From assembly GCA_963766605.1 (NCBI GenBank), contig CAVYAT010000001.1, positions 124,001 to 188,000 on the forward strand: DNA of 64,000 bases, in the 5' to 3' direction. Origin of the DNA: AC-49 sp963766605 (lineage in GTDB: Bacteria > Actinomycetota > Thermoleophilia > Solirubrobacterales > Solirubrobacteraceae). How positions within the stretch are numbered: the first letter of the stretch is position 1; each line of letters begins with the position of its first letter. Shown one piece after another: positions 25,422 to 37,668 of the stretch. The notes beneath the pieces are model-generated. The model searched no databases. It was not told the origin of the DNA and worked only from the letters and a program-made list of their open reading frames with translations. A program made the translations under genes and the position numbers.

Positions 25422-26191
25422 TGGCCGTGTGACCTCACTTGGGCGTAGTAGCCGAGCTGACGCTCGGGGGTGATCTCGTTCCAGTCGGCGCCGTCGGCGA
25501 CCGCCAGCGCCTGGGCGGCCTCGACGCGGCCGCGAAAGCGTTCGGCCGACGCGCGCAGCGCAAGTTCCGGGTCGACGTGCAGCTTGCGCGCGACGTTGAC
25601 GGCGGCGAACAGGACGTCGCCGAGCTCATGGAAGGCCGCTTCGGGCGTCTGCGCCGCGCGCAGCTCGTCGAGCTCGCCCTCGATCGCGTCGTAGGGCACG
25701 TGATCGAAGTCGAAGCCGGTGCTGGCGGCGCGGCGCTGGACCTTGCGCGCGTACAGCGGACCGGGCAGGTTCTCCGGCACCTCCCCGAAGATTCCCTCCT
25801 CGCGGCCGGGCTCGGAGCGCTTGATCTCGTCCCAGTTGCGCAGCACCTCGCGCGCGTCGGCCACCTCGGTCTCCCCGAAGATGTGCGGGTGGCGGCGGAT
25901 CAGCTTCTGTCGGCAGTGCTCGGCGACCTCGGCCAGCGAGCCGGCGCCGCGCTCCTCGAGCAGCAGGGCCAGGAAGTGGACCTGAAACAGGACGTCACCG
26001 AGCTCGTCGAGCAGCCGCGCGTCGTCACCGGCATGGGCGGCGTCGGCGAGCTCATAGGCCTCCTCGAGCGTGTGCGGGACGATCGTCGTCTCGGTCTGCT
26101 CGCGGTCCCACGGACACTCGCGGCGCAGCCGCCGGGTCAGCTCGTCCAAGCGAGCGACAGCCTCGGCCGAACGGTCGGCCCCCGGTTGCAC
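25418..26191 (-). CDS. mazG: MazG nucleoside triphosphate pyrophosphohydrolase
   Basis: A 257-residue two-domain MazG that hydrolyses NTPs/dNTPs to NMP and pyrophosphate, limiting aberrant nucleotides. Domain one (about 10-130) has CPWDREQT, EEAYELADA and ELGDVLFQVHF; domain two (about 140-245) repeats ELGDVLFAAVN. GTG 26191 is chosen: it overlaps the stop of the upstream foldase gene by 1 nt and gives the family's usual N-terminus. The stop overlaps the eno start, so all three genes are coupled. Confidence 0.93.
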
Positions 26192-27375
26192 TAGCCCGTC
26201 GTGGAAGGCGCGGCGGGCTCGGCCGGGGCGGTCGCGCCGGCGGTCGGCGTGGCGGCGGTCTTCGGCTTGACGTAGTTCTTGCAGATCGAGATCACGTAGC
26301 CCTTGCGGCAGACCGTCTTCTTGGTCCATTCCTTCTGGAAGCCGGTGACGAACTTGTTGAGCTTCGTCTGCTGGGACTGGGACTGCAGGATCTGCTTGAT
26401 CGACGGCGTCGCCTGGGCCAGCGACTGCTGAACGGCCTTCGTGATGCCGGTGACCTGGAAGACATAGTTGCCGAAGCTCGTCTTGATCGGGCCGTGGAAG
26501 TCACCCTTCTTGGCCGCGAAGACGGCCTTGTCGAGGCCCGGATCCTCCTGGCCCTTGGTGACCGAAGCGAGCTCGCCGCCGTTGTTCTTGGACGTCGGGT
26601 CGGTCGAGAACTTCTTGGCGACGGTCTTCCACGACTCGCCGCGCTTGAGGGCTGCGAGCGCCTGCTGGGCCTTCTGCTTGTTCTTGTTGAGAACGATGCG
26701 GATGCTGCGGTGCTCAGGCTGTCCGAATGTCGCCTTGTTCTTGTTGTAGTAGGCGGCGATCGCCGCGGCGGTGACCGCGCTCTTGCCCGAGACGATCTTC
26801 GTGCGCAGCTTGTTGGTCAGCAGCTGGAGCCGGACGTTGGCCTTCAGGTCGTCCTCGCTGAGGCCCGAGGACTTGAGGAACTTCTGGTAGTCGGCGTCCT
26901 TGGGGAACTGCTGCTTCTTGAGCGTGTTGAACTGCTTGTCGACGGCCTTGTCGTCGACCGTGATGCCCTGCGCCTTGGCCTCGCCGGCGATCCAGTCGCC
27001 CTGGATCAGCGTCTGCAGCACGCTGTCGTGCAGCTGCGTATAGGTCGCCAGACACTGCTTCTTGTACGTCGCGTCGGTGACGGCGGGCTGGCCCTTGGCC
27101 GGCTTGGGCGCGAGCTTCTTGGCCGCCGCGATGCAGCCCTTGAAGTCCGGCGGCTTGGGCACCGCGCTGGCGTTCGGCTTGCCCGTCGGGTTCGTCTGGG
27201 CCTGGCTGGACAGGTAGGTCACGAGCAGCCGGTGGTTGAAGTCATCGGTCTTGACCGATTGGTCACCGACCTTCGCGACCGAGTCCGATGGCACCGCGCC
27301 ACCGCAGCCGCTGACGACGAAGATGACCGCAAAAAGGCCGCACAAAATTGAGATACGTCCGACGAGCTTCGGCAT
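26191..27375 (-). CDS. Lipoprotein foldase with parvulin-type PPIase domain (SurA/PrsA-like)
   Basis: A 394-residue exported chaperone. The signal peptide ends in a lipobox (VVSGCGG, Cys at about 24). A SurA-N-like helical domain follows, then a parvulin domain (about 225-325: EHRSIRIVLNKNK, GESWKTVAKKFSTDPTSKNN, GGELASVTKGQ, FGNYVFQVTGI). A helical C-terminus and Ala/Pro tail end the protein. Such proteins fold secreted proteins outside the membrane. It sits 21 nt after mfd and overlaps mazG. Confidence 0.88.
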   Translation of the reverse strand: MPKLVGRISILCGLFAVIFVVSGCGGAVPSDSVAKVGDQSVKTDDFNHRLLVTYLSSQAQTNPTGKPNASAVPKPPDFKGCIAAAKKLAPKPAKGQPAVTDATYKKQCLATYTQLHDSVLQTLIQGDWIAGEAKAQGITVDDKAVDKQFNTLKKQQFPKDADYQKFLKSSGLSEDDLKANVRLQLLTNKLRTKIVSGKSAVTAAAIAAYYNKNKATFGQPEHRSIRIVLNKNKQKAQQALAALKRGESWKTVAKKFSTDPTSKNNGGELASVTKGQEDPGLDKAVFAAKKGDFHGPIKTSFGNYVFQVTGITKAVQQSLAQATPSIKQILQSQSQQTKLNKFVTGFQKEWTKKTVCRKGYVISICKNYVKPKTAATPTAGATAPAEPAAPSTTG

Positions 27376-27396
27376 GGAGGCGGCAGTGTAGCCCAG

Positions 27397-30741
<3,345 letters not shown>

Positions 30742-30803
30742 TGGGCATGCGCAGCAACCGCGCACGATGCGCGGCCGGGGTCACCACCCATACTCGCAGA
30801 CGG

Positions 30804-31547
30804 CTACGCGGTCGCTTCGATGTTCAGTCGCACGTAGCGAGCGGGGAAGCTCGCGCGGGCCGAGACGGCCTCGATGAACGCGTCGTGCAGCGACGGGTCC
30901 AGGCGCGCCAGGTGGGCGCCGAAGAACGTCGATCGCAGGAAGCCGTCGGGGTCCGGGGTGTCCATCTCGCGCTCGACCAGCCACGCGCGCCCGTCGCGAA
31001 AGCCGGCCCGCGCCAGGCGCTCCTGCGTGTCGGCCGGCGTCGCGTAGTTCCACGGGTCAAAGCCGCGCAGCTGGGCGGCGAACGGCTCGGAGTCGCAGAC
31101 CTCGCGGGAGGCCGCGTGCCACTGCTCGATGTTGCCGACACCGCCGCACTGGGCGACGAACTGGCCGCCGGGCTTCAGCGCGGCGTGCAGGCGCTCGAAC
31201 AGGTTCTGGTGGTCGGGGATCCAGTGGAACGTCGCGGTCGAGAAGACCGCGTCGACCGGCTCGGACACCTCGAGCTCCGCGAGGTCGGCGACCCAGGCCG
31301 TGACGCGCTCGTCGGGGAGGCGCTCACGCAGCGCGGCGATCATCGTCGGCGACGCGTCGACCGCGAACAGCCGGCCATCGGGGAGGCGCGCCAGCAGCTC
31401 CTGGCTCACCTCGCCCGAGCCGCAGCCGGCGTCAAGGACCGTCTCGTCGCCGCGCAGCGACAAACGGGCGAGGTTCTCGGCGGCGATCGCGTGGACCCGC
31501 GTGGCGGAGCGGCTGTAGGTGTCGGCGTCCCAGTCGTGCGTCATCAT
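30804..31547 (-). CDS. Class I SAM-dependent methyltransferase (Tam-like)
   Basis: A 247-residue methyltransferase resembling trans-aconitate 2-methyltransferase. SAM-binding motif I is VLDAGCGSGEVSQELL (about 38-53); motif II region LFAVDASPTMIAALRERL; FSTATFHWIPDH and LKPGGQFVAQCGG follow. It starts MMTHDWDADTY; either ATG is possible. Located 35 nt after pth. The substrate is not decided by sequence. Confidence 0.82.
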   Translation of the reverse strand: MMTHDWDADTYSRSATRVHAIAAENLARLSLRGDETVLDAGCGSGEVSQELLARLPDGRLFAVDASPTMIAALRERLPDERVTAWVADLAELEVSEPVDAVFSTATFHWIPDHQNLFERLHAALKPGGQFVAQCGGVGNIEQWHAASREVCDSEPFAAQLRGFDPWNYATPADTQERLARAGFRDGRAWLVEREMDTPDPDGFLRSTFFGAHLARLDPSLHDAFIEAVSARASFPARYVRLNIEATA

Positions 31548-31582
31548 GCGGCGTACGCTATCACATACATTCGTATGCGGTA

Positions 31583-32182
31583 CTACTCGGAGCCCGTTCC
31601 CTCCTCGACGAGTTCGGCGACGGTTCGGACCGCCTCGTCGACCAGCCCGTCGACCTCCTCGCGGGACTGGCGCCACTTGCCGAGCACGTGGCCGGCGACG
31701 ATCTCGGGGTCGGTCGTGTTCGGGCGCCCGACGCCGATCCGCACGCGGCGAAAGTCGGCCGAACCGAGCCCGGCCTTCATCGACTTCATGCCGTTGTGGC
31801 CGGCCAGCCCGCCGCCGAGCTTGGCGCGGATCTCGCCGAACGGCAGGTCGATCTCGTCGTAGACCACGATCACGTGCTCGAGCGGGACCCGCAACGCGCC
31901 GCGCGCCGGCCCGGCGCTCGTGCCGGAGTCGTTCATGTACGTCTGCGGCATGAGCACCGCGACGCTCGGACCGCCGGGCATCGTGCGCCCCTGGGTCAGC
32001 AGCCCGCGGTAGCGCGCCTTGGGCGCGGCCAGACCCCAACGCTCGATCAGCTTGCGCGCGACGACGAAGCCGACGTTGTGGGGCGTGCCCTCATAGCTGT
32101 CACCCGGGTTGCCCAGGCCGACGATCAGCCAGTCGACCGGCCCGCCCGAGGAGCCACCGCGCAGCCGGGAGCGCAGGCCCAC
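31583..32182 (-). CDS. pth: Peptidyl-tRNA hydrolase
   Basis: A 199-residue Pth, which recycles tRNA from dropped-off peptidyl-tRNA. Key residues: catalytic His in YEGTPHNVGF, Asn in MPQTYMNDSG, Asp in VYDEIDLPFGEIR and the loop GGLAGHNGMKSM. Placed 9 nt after rplY, the usual order. Confidence 0.96.
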   Translation of the reverse strand: MGLRSRLRGGSSGGPVDWLIVGLGNPGDSYEGTPHNVGFVVARKLIERWGLAAPKARYRGLLTQGRTMPGGPSVAVLMPQTYMNDSGTSAGPARGALRVPLEHVIVVYDEIDLPFGEIRAKLGGGLAGHNGMKSMKAGLGSADFRRVRIGVGRPNTTDPEIVAGHVLGKWRQSREEVDGLVDEAVRTVAELVEEGTGSE

Positions 32183-32191
32183 GGCCGGGTG

Positions 32192-32887
32192 CTACTCGTC
32201 GCCGCCGGAGCCCTCGCCGGCGTCGCCCGCATCGCCGCCCTCGTCGGCGGCCTCCTCGGCTGCGGCTGCGCCCTCGCCGACGAGCTCGGTCTCGCTCTCG
32301 ATCTCATCGTCGACCTCCTCGACGCGCGGCGGCGCGAGGGTGGCGATCAGCGTCTCCTCGAGGTCGTCGAGCAGCGTCACGCCTTCGGGCGCGACGACGG
32401 CGCTGAGGAACTTGGTGTCGTTGACGTTCATGTCGGAGACGTCGAGCTCGATGAACTCGGGGATCGCGGCCGGCAGCGCCTCGACGTTGAGCTCGCGCGT
32501 GACCTGCTCCAGCGTGCCGCCGTCCTCGCGCACACCAGGCGCGTCGTCGACGCCGACCAGGTGCAGCGCGACCGCGCTCTGGATCGGCTTGTTGAGGTCG
32601 ACGCGCAGCAGATCGACGTGGAGCGTCTCGCCGCGCAGCGGGTCACGATGGATGTCCTTGAGCACGACCGGCGTGGTCGTGCCGCCGACCGACAGCTCGA
32701 TCACGGCGCCGCGGGCGGCAAGCGCGTGACGCAGGACCCGTTCCTCGACCGAGAAGCTGATCGGCTCCTCGCCGCCGCCGTAGAGCACCCCCGGGACGCG
32801 GCCGCCGCGGCGCAGGCGCCGCGTGGCGCGCGAGCTCCCGGGCTCGCGGATCTCGACTTCGAGTTGGGTCTGGTCTGAGTCAGCCAT
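32192..32887 (-). CDS. rplY: 50S ribosomal protein L25/Ctc
   Basis: A 231-residue L25 of the long CTC/TL5 type, which binds 5S rRNA. N-terminal L25 domain (REPGSSRATRRLRRGGRVPGVLYGG), the TL5 beta domain in the middle (about 100-190) and a very acidic C-terminal tail (about 190-231, EEAADEGGDAGDAGEGSGG). Upstream of pth with a 9-nt gap. Confidence 0.94.
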   Translation of the reverse strand: MADSDQTQLEVEIREPGSSRATRRLRRGGRVPGVLYGGGEEPISFSVEERVLRHALAARGAVIELSVGGTTTPVVLKDIHRDPLRGETLHVDLLRVDLNKPIQSAVALHLVGVDDAPGVREDGGTLEQVTRELNVEALPAAIPEFIELDVSDMNVNDTKFLSAVVAPEGVTLLDDLEETLIATLAPPRVEEVDDEIESETELVGEGAAAAEEAADEGGDAGDAGEGSGGDE

Positions 32888-32926
32888 GCGACGGCGGATG
32901 GTAGCGAAGGGGCTGCGGTCGAGGGC

Positions 32927-34924
32927 TCATCGGCCCGGCACGACGGCGCCGATCTGCTTCGTCGACTTGTAGATCTGTTGCAGATCGGCGAATGCCGGCT
33001 TGTAGTAGGTGCTGTCGAGCGTGATCAGGCCCTTCTCGAACAGGGGCGGGACGGGGCGCGGGTTCTCGCCGGTCCAGCCCGGGCGGACGCGGAAGTCCTT
33101 CAGCGCCCAGTAGATCGCGCCGCTCAGCCACGGCAGCGTCGCATAGACGCCGAAGTGGTACTTCACGTAGGCCTCCTGGAACTGGAACGTTCCGTGCTCC
33201 TCGACGGGGCCGTTGCGGTTGGCCTCGGCGCCGGTCTCGGTGACGACCATCGCCTTGTCGGGGTAGCACTGGTGAACCGCGTCGAGGCCGTCGGCGAGCA
33301 GCGACTGGTCCGAGGCGACACCCTGCTCACCGGGGTACCAGCCGTAGTACTCGTTCATGCCGATGACGTCGAGCGGCTTGTACTCGGTCTGGCAGCCGGC
33401 CGAGATGCCGACCGCGACGGCGAGGCCGACCGGCCGCGTCGGGTCCATCTCGTGCGCGGTGTCGACGGCGCGCTTGATGTACTGCCCCTGCACCGGGCCG
33501 GGGTGCGCCGACAGCTCGTTGCCGATCGACCAGACGATGATCGACGGGTGGTTCTGATTGAAGGCGATGTTGTCCTCGACGTACTTGGCCGCCAGCTTGC
33601 GCACGAGCTCGGACTTCAGGTACTTGGCCTTGATCGAATAGACCGGAACCTCGGACCAGATCATGATCCCGAGCTTGTCGGCCTCCTCCTGGATGAACGG
33701 GTTGTAGGGGTAGTGGACCCGGATCACCGTCGCGCCGAGCTGCTTGACCTGCTGGAGGTCCTGCATCATCAGCTGGTTGTTGAGCGCGAAGCCGAACGCC
33801 TGTGAGTCCTCGTGCAGGCCGACGCCGCGGAAGTTCAGCGGCCGGCCGTTGAGCAGCAGGTGGCCGTTGACGACCTGGATCGAGCGGATACCACTGGCGA
33901 AGAAGTAGCTCGCGACCTGTTTCTTCTTGATCGAGGCGGCGATCGTCGCGTTGTAGAGGTGCGGCGAGTCCGGCGACCACAGCTGCGGATGCGCGACGGT
34001 GATGTTGCGCTGGAACGTGAACGACTGGCCGGGGCCGATCGTCGCCGTCCCGAACGTGAACGATTGCGTGCCGTAGCGGCCGTTGAGGCGGACCTTCTGT
34101 GTCTTGGCGCCGTAGTTGTGGGCGATCACCTTCTCGGCGATCGTCGCATTGCACGACGAGCACGGCAGCAGCGGGCGGATCTGCGGATTGCCGAGGTCGA
34201 TCTGGTTGACCTCACGCAGGTAGACGTCGCGCAGGATGCCGCCGTAGTTCCACCAGCCGCCGGTCGGCGTGCCGGTCACCGACAGGCCGGTCGGCGGGAA
34301 GTCGTAGCCGTGGCGGCGGTCGTCGACGCGCACGACGATCGAGTTCACCGCGCCGCGCTTGAGCCGGCTCGCGGGCAGCACGAACTCGAACGGCAGGTAG
34401 GCGCCGCGGTTGCGACCCAGCGGATGGCCGTTGAGCCAGATCGTCGCCTCGTAGTTGACCGACTCGAAGCGGACGATCCAGGTCAGCGACTTGGCCGTGC
34501 TCGGCAGCTTGAAGTCCTTGCGATACCACGCGACCCCGCCGGTGAACGACTTGAGGCTCGGGTCCAGCGCGTTCCACGACTCGGGAATCGTGAGCTTCGT
34601 CCAGCCGGTGATCGACGGGTTGGTCTGGAAGTGCTGCTGGAGGCCGACGTTGGTCGTGTCGTTGCGCCACAGCCAGGTCCCGTCGAGCAGGTAGCGACCG
34701 GACGGGCCGTCCGCGTAGTTGGCCTTCAGCGGTGGCGTCTCGGCCGTGTAGCCGGTTCCCGACTGCGGCGGCCCGCTGGACCCGGGCGCCGGCACGGGCC
34801 CGGGGACGACGGTCGTCGTCGGCATGCTCGGGGGGAGCGACTGCTGCGCGACGGCGACGGTCGCCACGGTCGCGCCCACGACAGCCGTCAGCACGAGCGC
34901 GAGCTTGACCAAAGAGCGGCGCAT
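32927..34924 (-). CDS. Secreted glycoside hydrolase family 2
   Basis: A 665-residue exported glycosidase of the beta-galactosidase/beta-glucuronidase family. Signal peptide (1-26), Pro linker, sugar-binding jelly-roll (about 60-230), Ig-like domain (about 235-335), TIM barrel (about 340-640). Acid/base Glu lies in IVWSIGNELSAHP (about 470) and the nucleophile in MVVTETGAEAN (about 561). Closest in pattern to beta-glucuronidase, but the substrate is unproven. No transporter or regulator is adjacent. Confidence 0.88.
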   Translation of the reverse strand: MRRSLVKLALVLTAVVGATVATVAVAQQSLPPSMPTTTVVPGPVPAPGSSGPPQSGTGYTAETPPLKANYADGPSGRYLLDGTWLWRNDTTNVGLQQHFQTNPSITGWTKLTIPESWNALDPSLKSFTGGVAWYRKDFKLPSTAKSLTWIVRFESVNYEATIWLNGHPLGRNRGAYLPFEFVLPASRLKRGAVNSIVVRVDDRRHGYDFPPTGLSVTGTPTGGWWNYGGILRDVYLREVNQIDLGNPQIRPLLPCSSCNATIAEKVIAHNYGAKTQKVRLNGRYGTQSFTFGTATIGPGQSFTFQRNITVAHPQLWSPDSPHLYNATIAASIKKKQVASYFFASGIRSIQVVNGHLLLNGRPLNFRGVGLHEDSQAFGFALNNQLMMQDLQQVKQLGATVIRVHYPYNPFIQEEADKLGIMIWSEVPVYSIKAKYLKSELVRKLAAKYVEDNIAFNQNHPSIIVWSIGNELSAHPGPVQGQYIKRAVDTAHEMDPTRPVGLAVAVGISAGCQTEYKPLDVIGMNEYYGWYPGEQGVASDQSLLADGLDAVHQCYPDKAMVVTETGAEANRNGPVEEHGTFQFQEAYVKYHFGVYATLPWLSGAIYWALKDFRVRPGWTGENPRPVPPLFEKGLITLDSTYYKPAFADLQQIYKSTKQIGAVVPGR

Positions 34925-34966
34925 GCGGAGCCGGAGAGTATGGAGACGCCTGCGGTCGTGCGCCGG

Positions 34967-35416
34967 TCAGCAATCCCCCGTGCGGGCGATCGGCGCCGAG
35001 ATCGTCAGCAACCGAACCCGGCGGCCGATCAGTGCATTCCCGGTGCGACTGACCAGCACGCACTGCACGACCGGCAGGCCATGGTCGATCGCCTCCCAGG
35101 CCACGCGCGTGGGGCCCCGGGCCGCGCCCAGCGCGTACGCGGTCTTGGAGTCGTAGGCGAGGATCTTCACGTCGCCGGGGCGCCGCAGCGAACGAGCGTT
35201 GCGGCGCTGCAGCGCGACGCAGGCCGGCTGGCGCGCGCAGCCGTCGAGGCGGGCGATGACCTGGGCGGCGTCGCCGCGGGCCTCGGCCCTGACGATCGCG
35301 AAGACCGCACTGCGCTCGGAGGACTCGACGGTGAAGTAGCGCGCGAGCTGGAGCGAGATCGCCAGGAACACGATCGCGCCGACGGCGATCAGGGTGATGC
35401 GCAGCGGCCGCGACAC
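34967..35416 (-). CDS. Hypothetical membrane-anchored protein
   Basis: A 149-residue protein with one N-terminal TM helix or signal anchor (residues 7-27, ITLIAVGAIVFLAISLQLA) and an external domain of about 115 residues with three cysteines (CARQPACVAL, QCVLVS) plus a C-terminal Cys. No family is recognised. It is preceded 12 nt upstream by the DUF3037 gene and likely shares its transcript. Confidence 0.6.
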   Translation of the reverse strand: MSRPLRITLIAVGAIVFLAISLQLARYFTVESSERSAVFAIVRAEARGDAAQVIARLDGCARQPACVALQRRNARSLRRPGDVKILAYDSKTAYALGAARGPTRVAWEAIDHGLPVVQCVLVSRTGNALIGRRVRLLTISAPIARTGDC

Positions 35417-35428
35417 GGTCGCCGGACG

Positions 35429-35812
35429 CTATTGCACGAGTTGCTCGAACAGTCGCAGCAGCGTTACGGCGGGATCGGCGGTGACGCCGGTGTGCACGGG
35501 CGACGGTTGGATCATCGTGCTGGCCGGCGCGACGAGCCAGTGGAAGCGCTCGGACAGTGGCTGGGCGGCAATCGGGCCGGCCTGCGGGTCGCCGGCCGCG
35601 ATTCGCGCCAGTGTGTCGAGCTGCGCGCCGACGGCGTCGAGGTCGAGGTCGGGCGCAAGGGCGAGCAGGCGCGGCGCCGGCACGGCCCAGCGGACGGCGA
35701 GGAACTCGTGGCGGCGGCAGTACAGGACGACGCCGGCGTTGACCGCCTCGCCACGCTCGAGGTGCGGAACCACGCGCAGCAGCGCGTATGCGAATGCCTC
35801 ATCGGCGGGCAT
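35429..35812 (-). CDS. DUF3037-domain protein
   Basis: A 127-residue protein matching DUF3037: AYALLRVVPHLERGEAVNAGVVLYCRR and FHWLVAPASTMIQPSPVHTG. The ATG at 35812 lies inside the end of the HipA-like kinase gene (14-nt overlap). These two genes commonly sit together, which suggests a shared but unresolved function. Confidence 0.85.
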   Translation of the reverse strand: MPADEAFAYALLRVVPHLERGEAVNAGVVLYCRRHEFLAVRWAVPAPRLLALAPDLDLDAVGAQLDTLARIAAGDPQAGPIAAQPLSERFHWLVAPASTMIQPSPVHTGVTADPAVTLLRLFEQLVQ

Positions 35813-36542
35813 GCTCGGCCTCCGCGGCGAACGCACGCGGCGCGCGCAGCCGCGCACCGAGAACGTCGATGTAGGGATCGGGGTCGGCCCATTCGGCCGG
35901 GATCAGCGCGCGCAGCTCCTGCAGCGCGTAGCCGTCGAGTTTGCTCACGAGGCGCTCGTCGGCCTCCGCGATCGACCCGGCCTGGTGCAGCAGGACGTGG
36001 TCGGCGATCTGCTCGAACGGCGTATGGGCGACCTGCTCGGGGTCCCAGCCCGGCTCACGAGCACCGTGGTGGCGGTAGAACGCCGCGCCGTGATCGATCA
36101 GGTACAGCTTGCGATGCCAGCGCAGCAGGTTGGGGTTGCGCGGCGTACGGTCGACGTTCATGACCAGCGCGTCGAACCAGACGATGTCGGCGGCGAGCTG
36201 CGGGTCGACGGGCTCCAGCGGCGAGTAGGGCAGCGAGCCGGGTAGGAAGTCGAGCGCCAGGTTGCGGCCCTCGGAGGCCGCGAGCAGGTCCTGGATCTCG
36301 GGGTCGGGCTCGGCGACCGCGATCCGCGGGTCGAGCTGGGCGAAGACGATCTCCGGCACCGGCAGGCCGAGCAGCCGCGCGATCTCGCCGGCCAGCAGCT
36401 CGGCGACCAGCGCTCGCGGCCCCTGGCCGGCACCGCGGAACTTCAAGACGTAGAGGCCATCGTCGTCGGCTTCGACGAGCGCCGGCAGCGAGCCGCCCTC
36501 GCGCAGCGGCTCGACGTATCGCGTCGGGGTGATGGTCCGCAC
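35799..36542 (-). CDS. HipA-like protein kinase family protein
   Basis: A 247-residue protein of the HipA-related kinase fold. Suggestive features are YVLKFRGAGQGPRALVAELL (ATP-lysine region), WFDALVMNVDRTPRNPNLL (catalytic loop, Asp/Asn) and LYLIDHGAAFYRHHG (metal Asp). Unlike true HipA toxins it lacks the N-terminal subdomain and has no HipB antitoxin beside it. It overlaps the DUF3037 gene, its usual partner. Activity is probable but the substrate is unknown. Confidence 0.8.
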   Translation of the reverse strand: MRTITPTRYVEPLREGGSLPALVEADDDGLYVLKFRGAGQGPRALVAELLAGEIARLLGLPVPEIVFAQLDPRIAVAEPDPEIQDLLAASEGRNLALDFLPGSLPYSPLEPVDPQLAADIVWFDALVMNVDRTPRNPNLLRWHRKLYLIDHGAAFYRHHGAREPGWDPEQVAHTPFEQIADHVLLHQAGSIAEADERLVSKLDGYALQELRALIPAEWADPDPYIDVLGARLRAPRAFAAEAEHARR

Positions 36543-36566
36543 CGTGGTGCGGACCCTAGACGTCTC

Positions 36567-37274
36567 CTACGCGGCTTCGCTGTCCTCGCCGCTGATCTCC
36601 ATGAACCGTCGCACCGACGCCTCCTGCTGTTCCAGGCGCTGCGCCGTGCGCCGCGCGTGCTCGGCGGCGCGCTGCGTGAAGTCGGTCAGGCACGCCACCG
36701 GGTCGTCGGGCAGCGGGTAGACGTGCGCGACATCCTGCTGGGCGCAGACGATCCCCAGCGGGGGCCGCCCCTCGGCCAGCGTTCGCGCACCGCAGACCGG
36801 GGCGACGGTCAGGTGGCGTTCGGGCGCGACGAGCGCGACCGGCATCAGCCGCGGCGCGGGCAGGTCGACCCCGAGCGCGACCGAGCGCTCGAGCTCAACC
36901 ACCGACTCGGCGATCTCGGCCAGCGGCTCGCGCCACACAGCGAGCACGGTGTCGGCGGCCAGCAGCGCGTCGCGCAGCGCGCGCGCCTGCGCGGCGTACA
37001 GCTCCTCGGCCTCGTCGCGCGAGTCGGCGCCCGCGAGATCGAGGTCACACGGGACGCGCAGCAGGTCGCCGGGGCGCAGTGCGGCACCGGTACCGTGGCC
37101 GCCGTTGGCGACGTAGGTCTGCAGCGTCCCGAGGTCGCGGCGGCCGTGGAAGACGATCGTCAGCTCGTCAGCCAGCGCCAGCCCGTCGATCCGCAGGGCA
37201 ACGGCGATCGTCGCCTCCGCGTCCAGAAGCGCCCTCCTGAGGAGTTCGTCGGAATCGTCGAACTGCTCCGCCAT
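36567..37274 (-). CDS. Hypothetical protein
   Basis: A 235-residue soluble protein that I do not recognise. N-terminal helix (DSDELLRRALLDAEATI), a mixed alpha/beta middle (LTIVFHGRRDLGTLQTYVANG), a helical acidic stretch (about 100-130) and a C-terminal coiled segment (FTQRAAEHARRTAQRLEQQE). It has two cysteines in the second half. Transcribed as a single gene with 24 nt to the HipA-like gene, so possibly cotranscribed. Confidence 0.55.
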   Translation of the reverse strand: MAEQFDDSDELLRRALLDAEATIAVALRIDGLALADELTIVFHGRRDLGTLQTYVANGGHGTGAALRPGDLLRVPCDLDLAGADSRDEAEELYAAQARALRDALLAADTVLAVWREPLAEIAESVVELERSVALGVDLPAPRLMPVALVAPERHLTVAPVCGARTLAEGRPPLGIVCAQQDVAHVYPLPDDPVACLTDFTQRAAEHARRTAQRLEQQEASVRRFMEISGEDSEAA

Positions 37275-37375
37275 CGCGACCGCCTTCCGTCAACTGGCTT
37301 CCCCGTGTGATGATGCACGCCAGGGTTACCCATTGTTATCGACCGTCAGGCGGAAGAAGTTCACCACCTCGTCCT

Positions 37376-37657
37376 ATGTTGAAGCTCCTCTACAAACCGT
37401 TCGGGATCGTGGTGGGAATCGCCGCTGGCCTGCTGTCCAAGCGCGTGTTCGACCGCGTCTGGGGACTGATCGACGAAAGCAAGCCGCCCAAGCCGACGAC
37501 GCAGCGCGCCTCGTGGGGCAAGGTGCTGACTGCAGCGGCGGTCGAGGGCCTCACCTTCAGCGTGACGCGGGCGGCGGTCAACCGCGCCGGCGCGCGGGGG
37601 TGGGAGCGCTTGACGGGAGTGTGGCCGGGCAAGAAGACTGAGGACTCCGACAAGTAG
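37376..37657 (+). CDS. DUF4235 membrane protein
   Basis: A 93-residue DUF4235 protein, common in actinobacteria. MLKLLYKPFGIVVGIAAGLL begins an N-terminal hydrophobic helix; VWGLIDESKPPKPTTQRASW and the second hydrophobic stretch AAAVEGLTFSVTRAAVNR are typical. Probably two membrane helices with a short loop. Function is unknown. It is 11 nt before the PKD protein gene. Confidence 0.83.
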   Translation: MLKLLYKPFGIVVGIAAGLLSKRVFDRVWGLIDESKPPKPTTQRASWGKVLTAAAVEGLTFSVTRAAVNRAGARGWERLTGVWPGKKTEDSDK

Positions 37658-37668
37658 AGGGAGCCGGG

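Noticed and set aside
33812..36163. 783-residue plus-strand open frame
   Set aside because: It is antisense to GH2, the DUF3037 gene and the HipA-like gene, all of which have clear motifs; composition is shadow-like.
35799..36542. HipAB toxin-antitoxin locus
   Set aside because: No hipB-like HTH gene is adjacent and the kinase lacks the HipA N-terminal subdomain.
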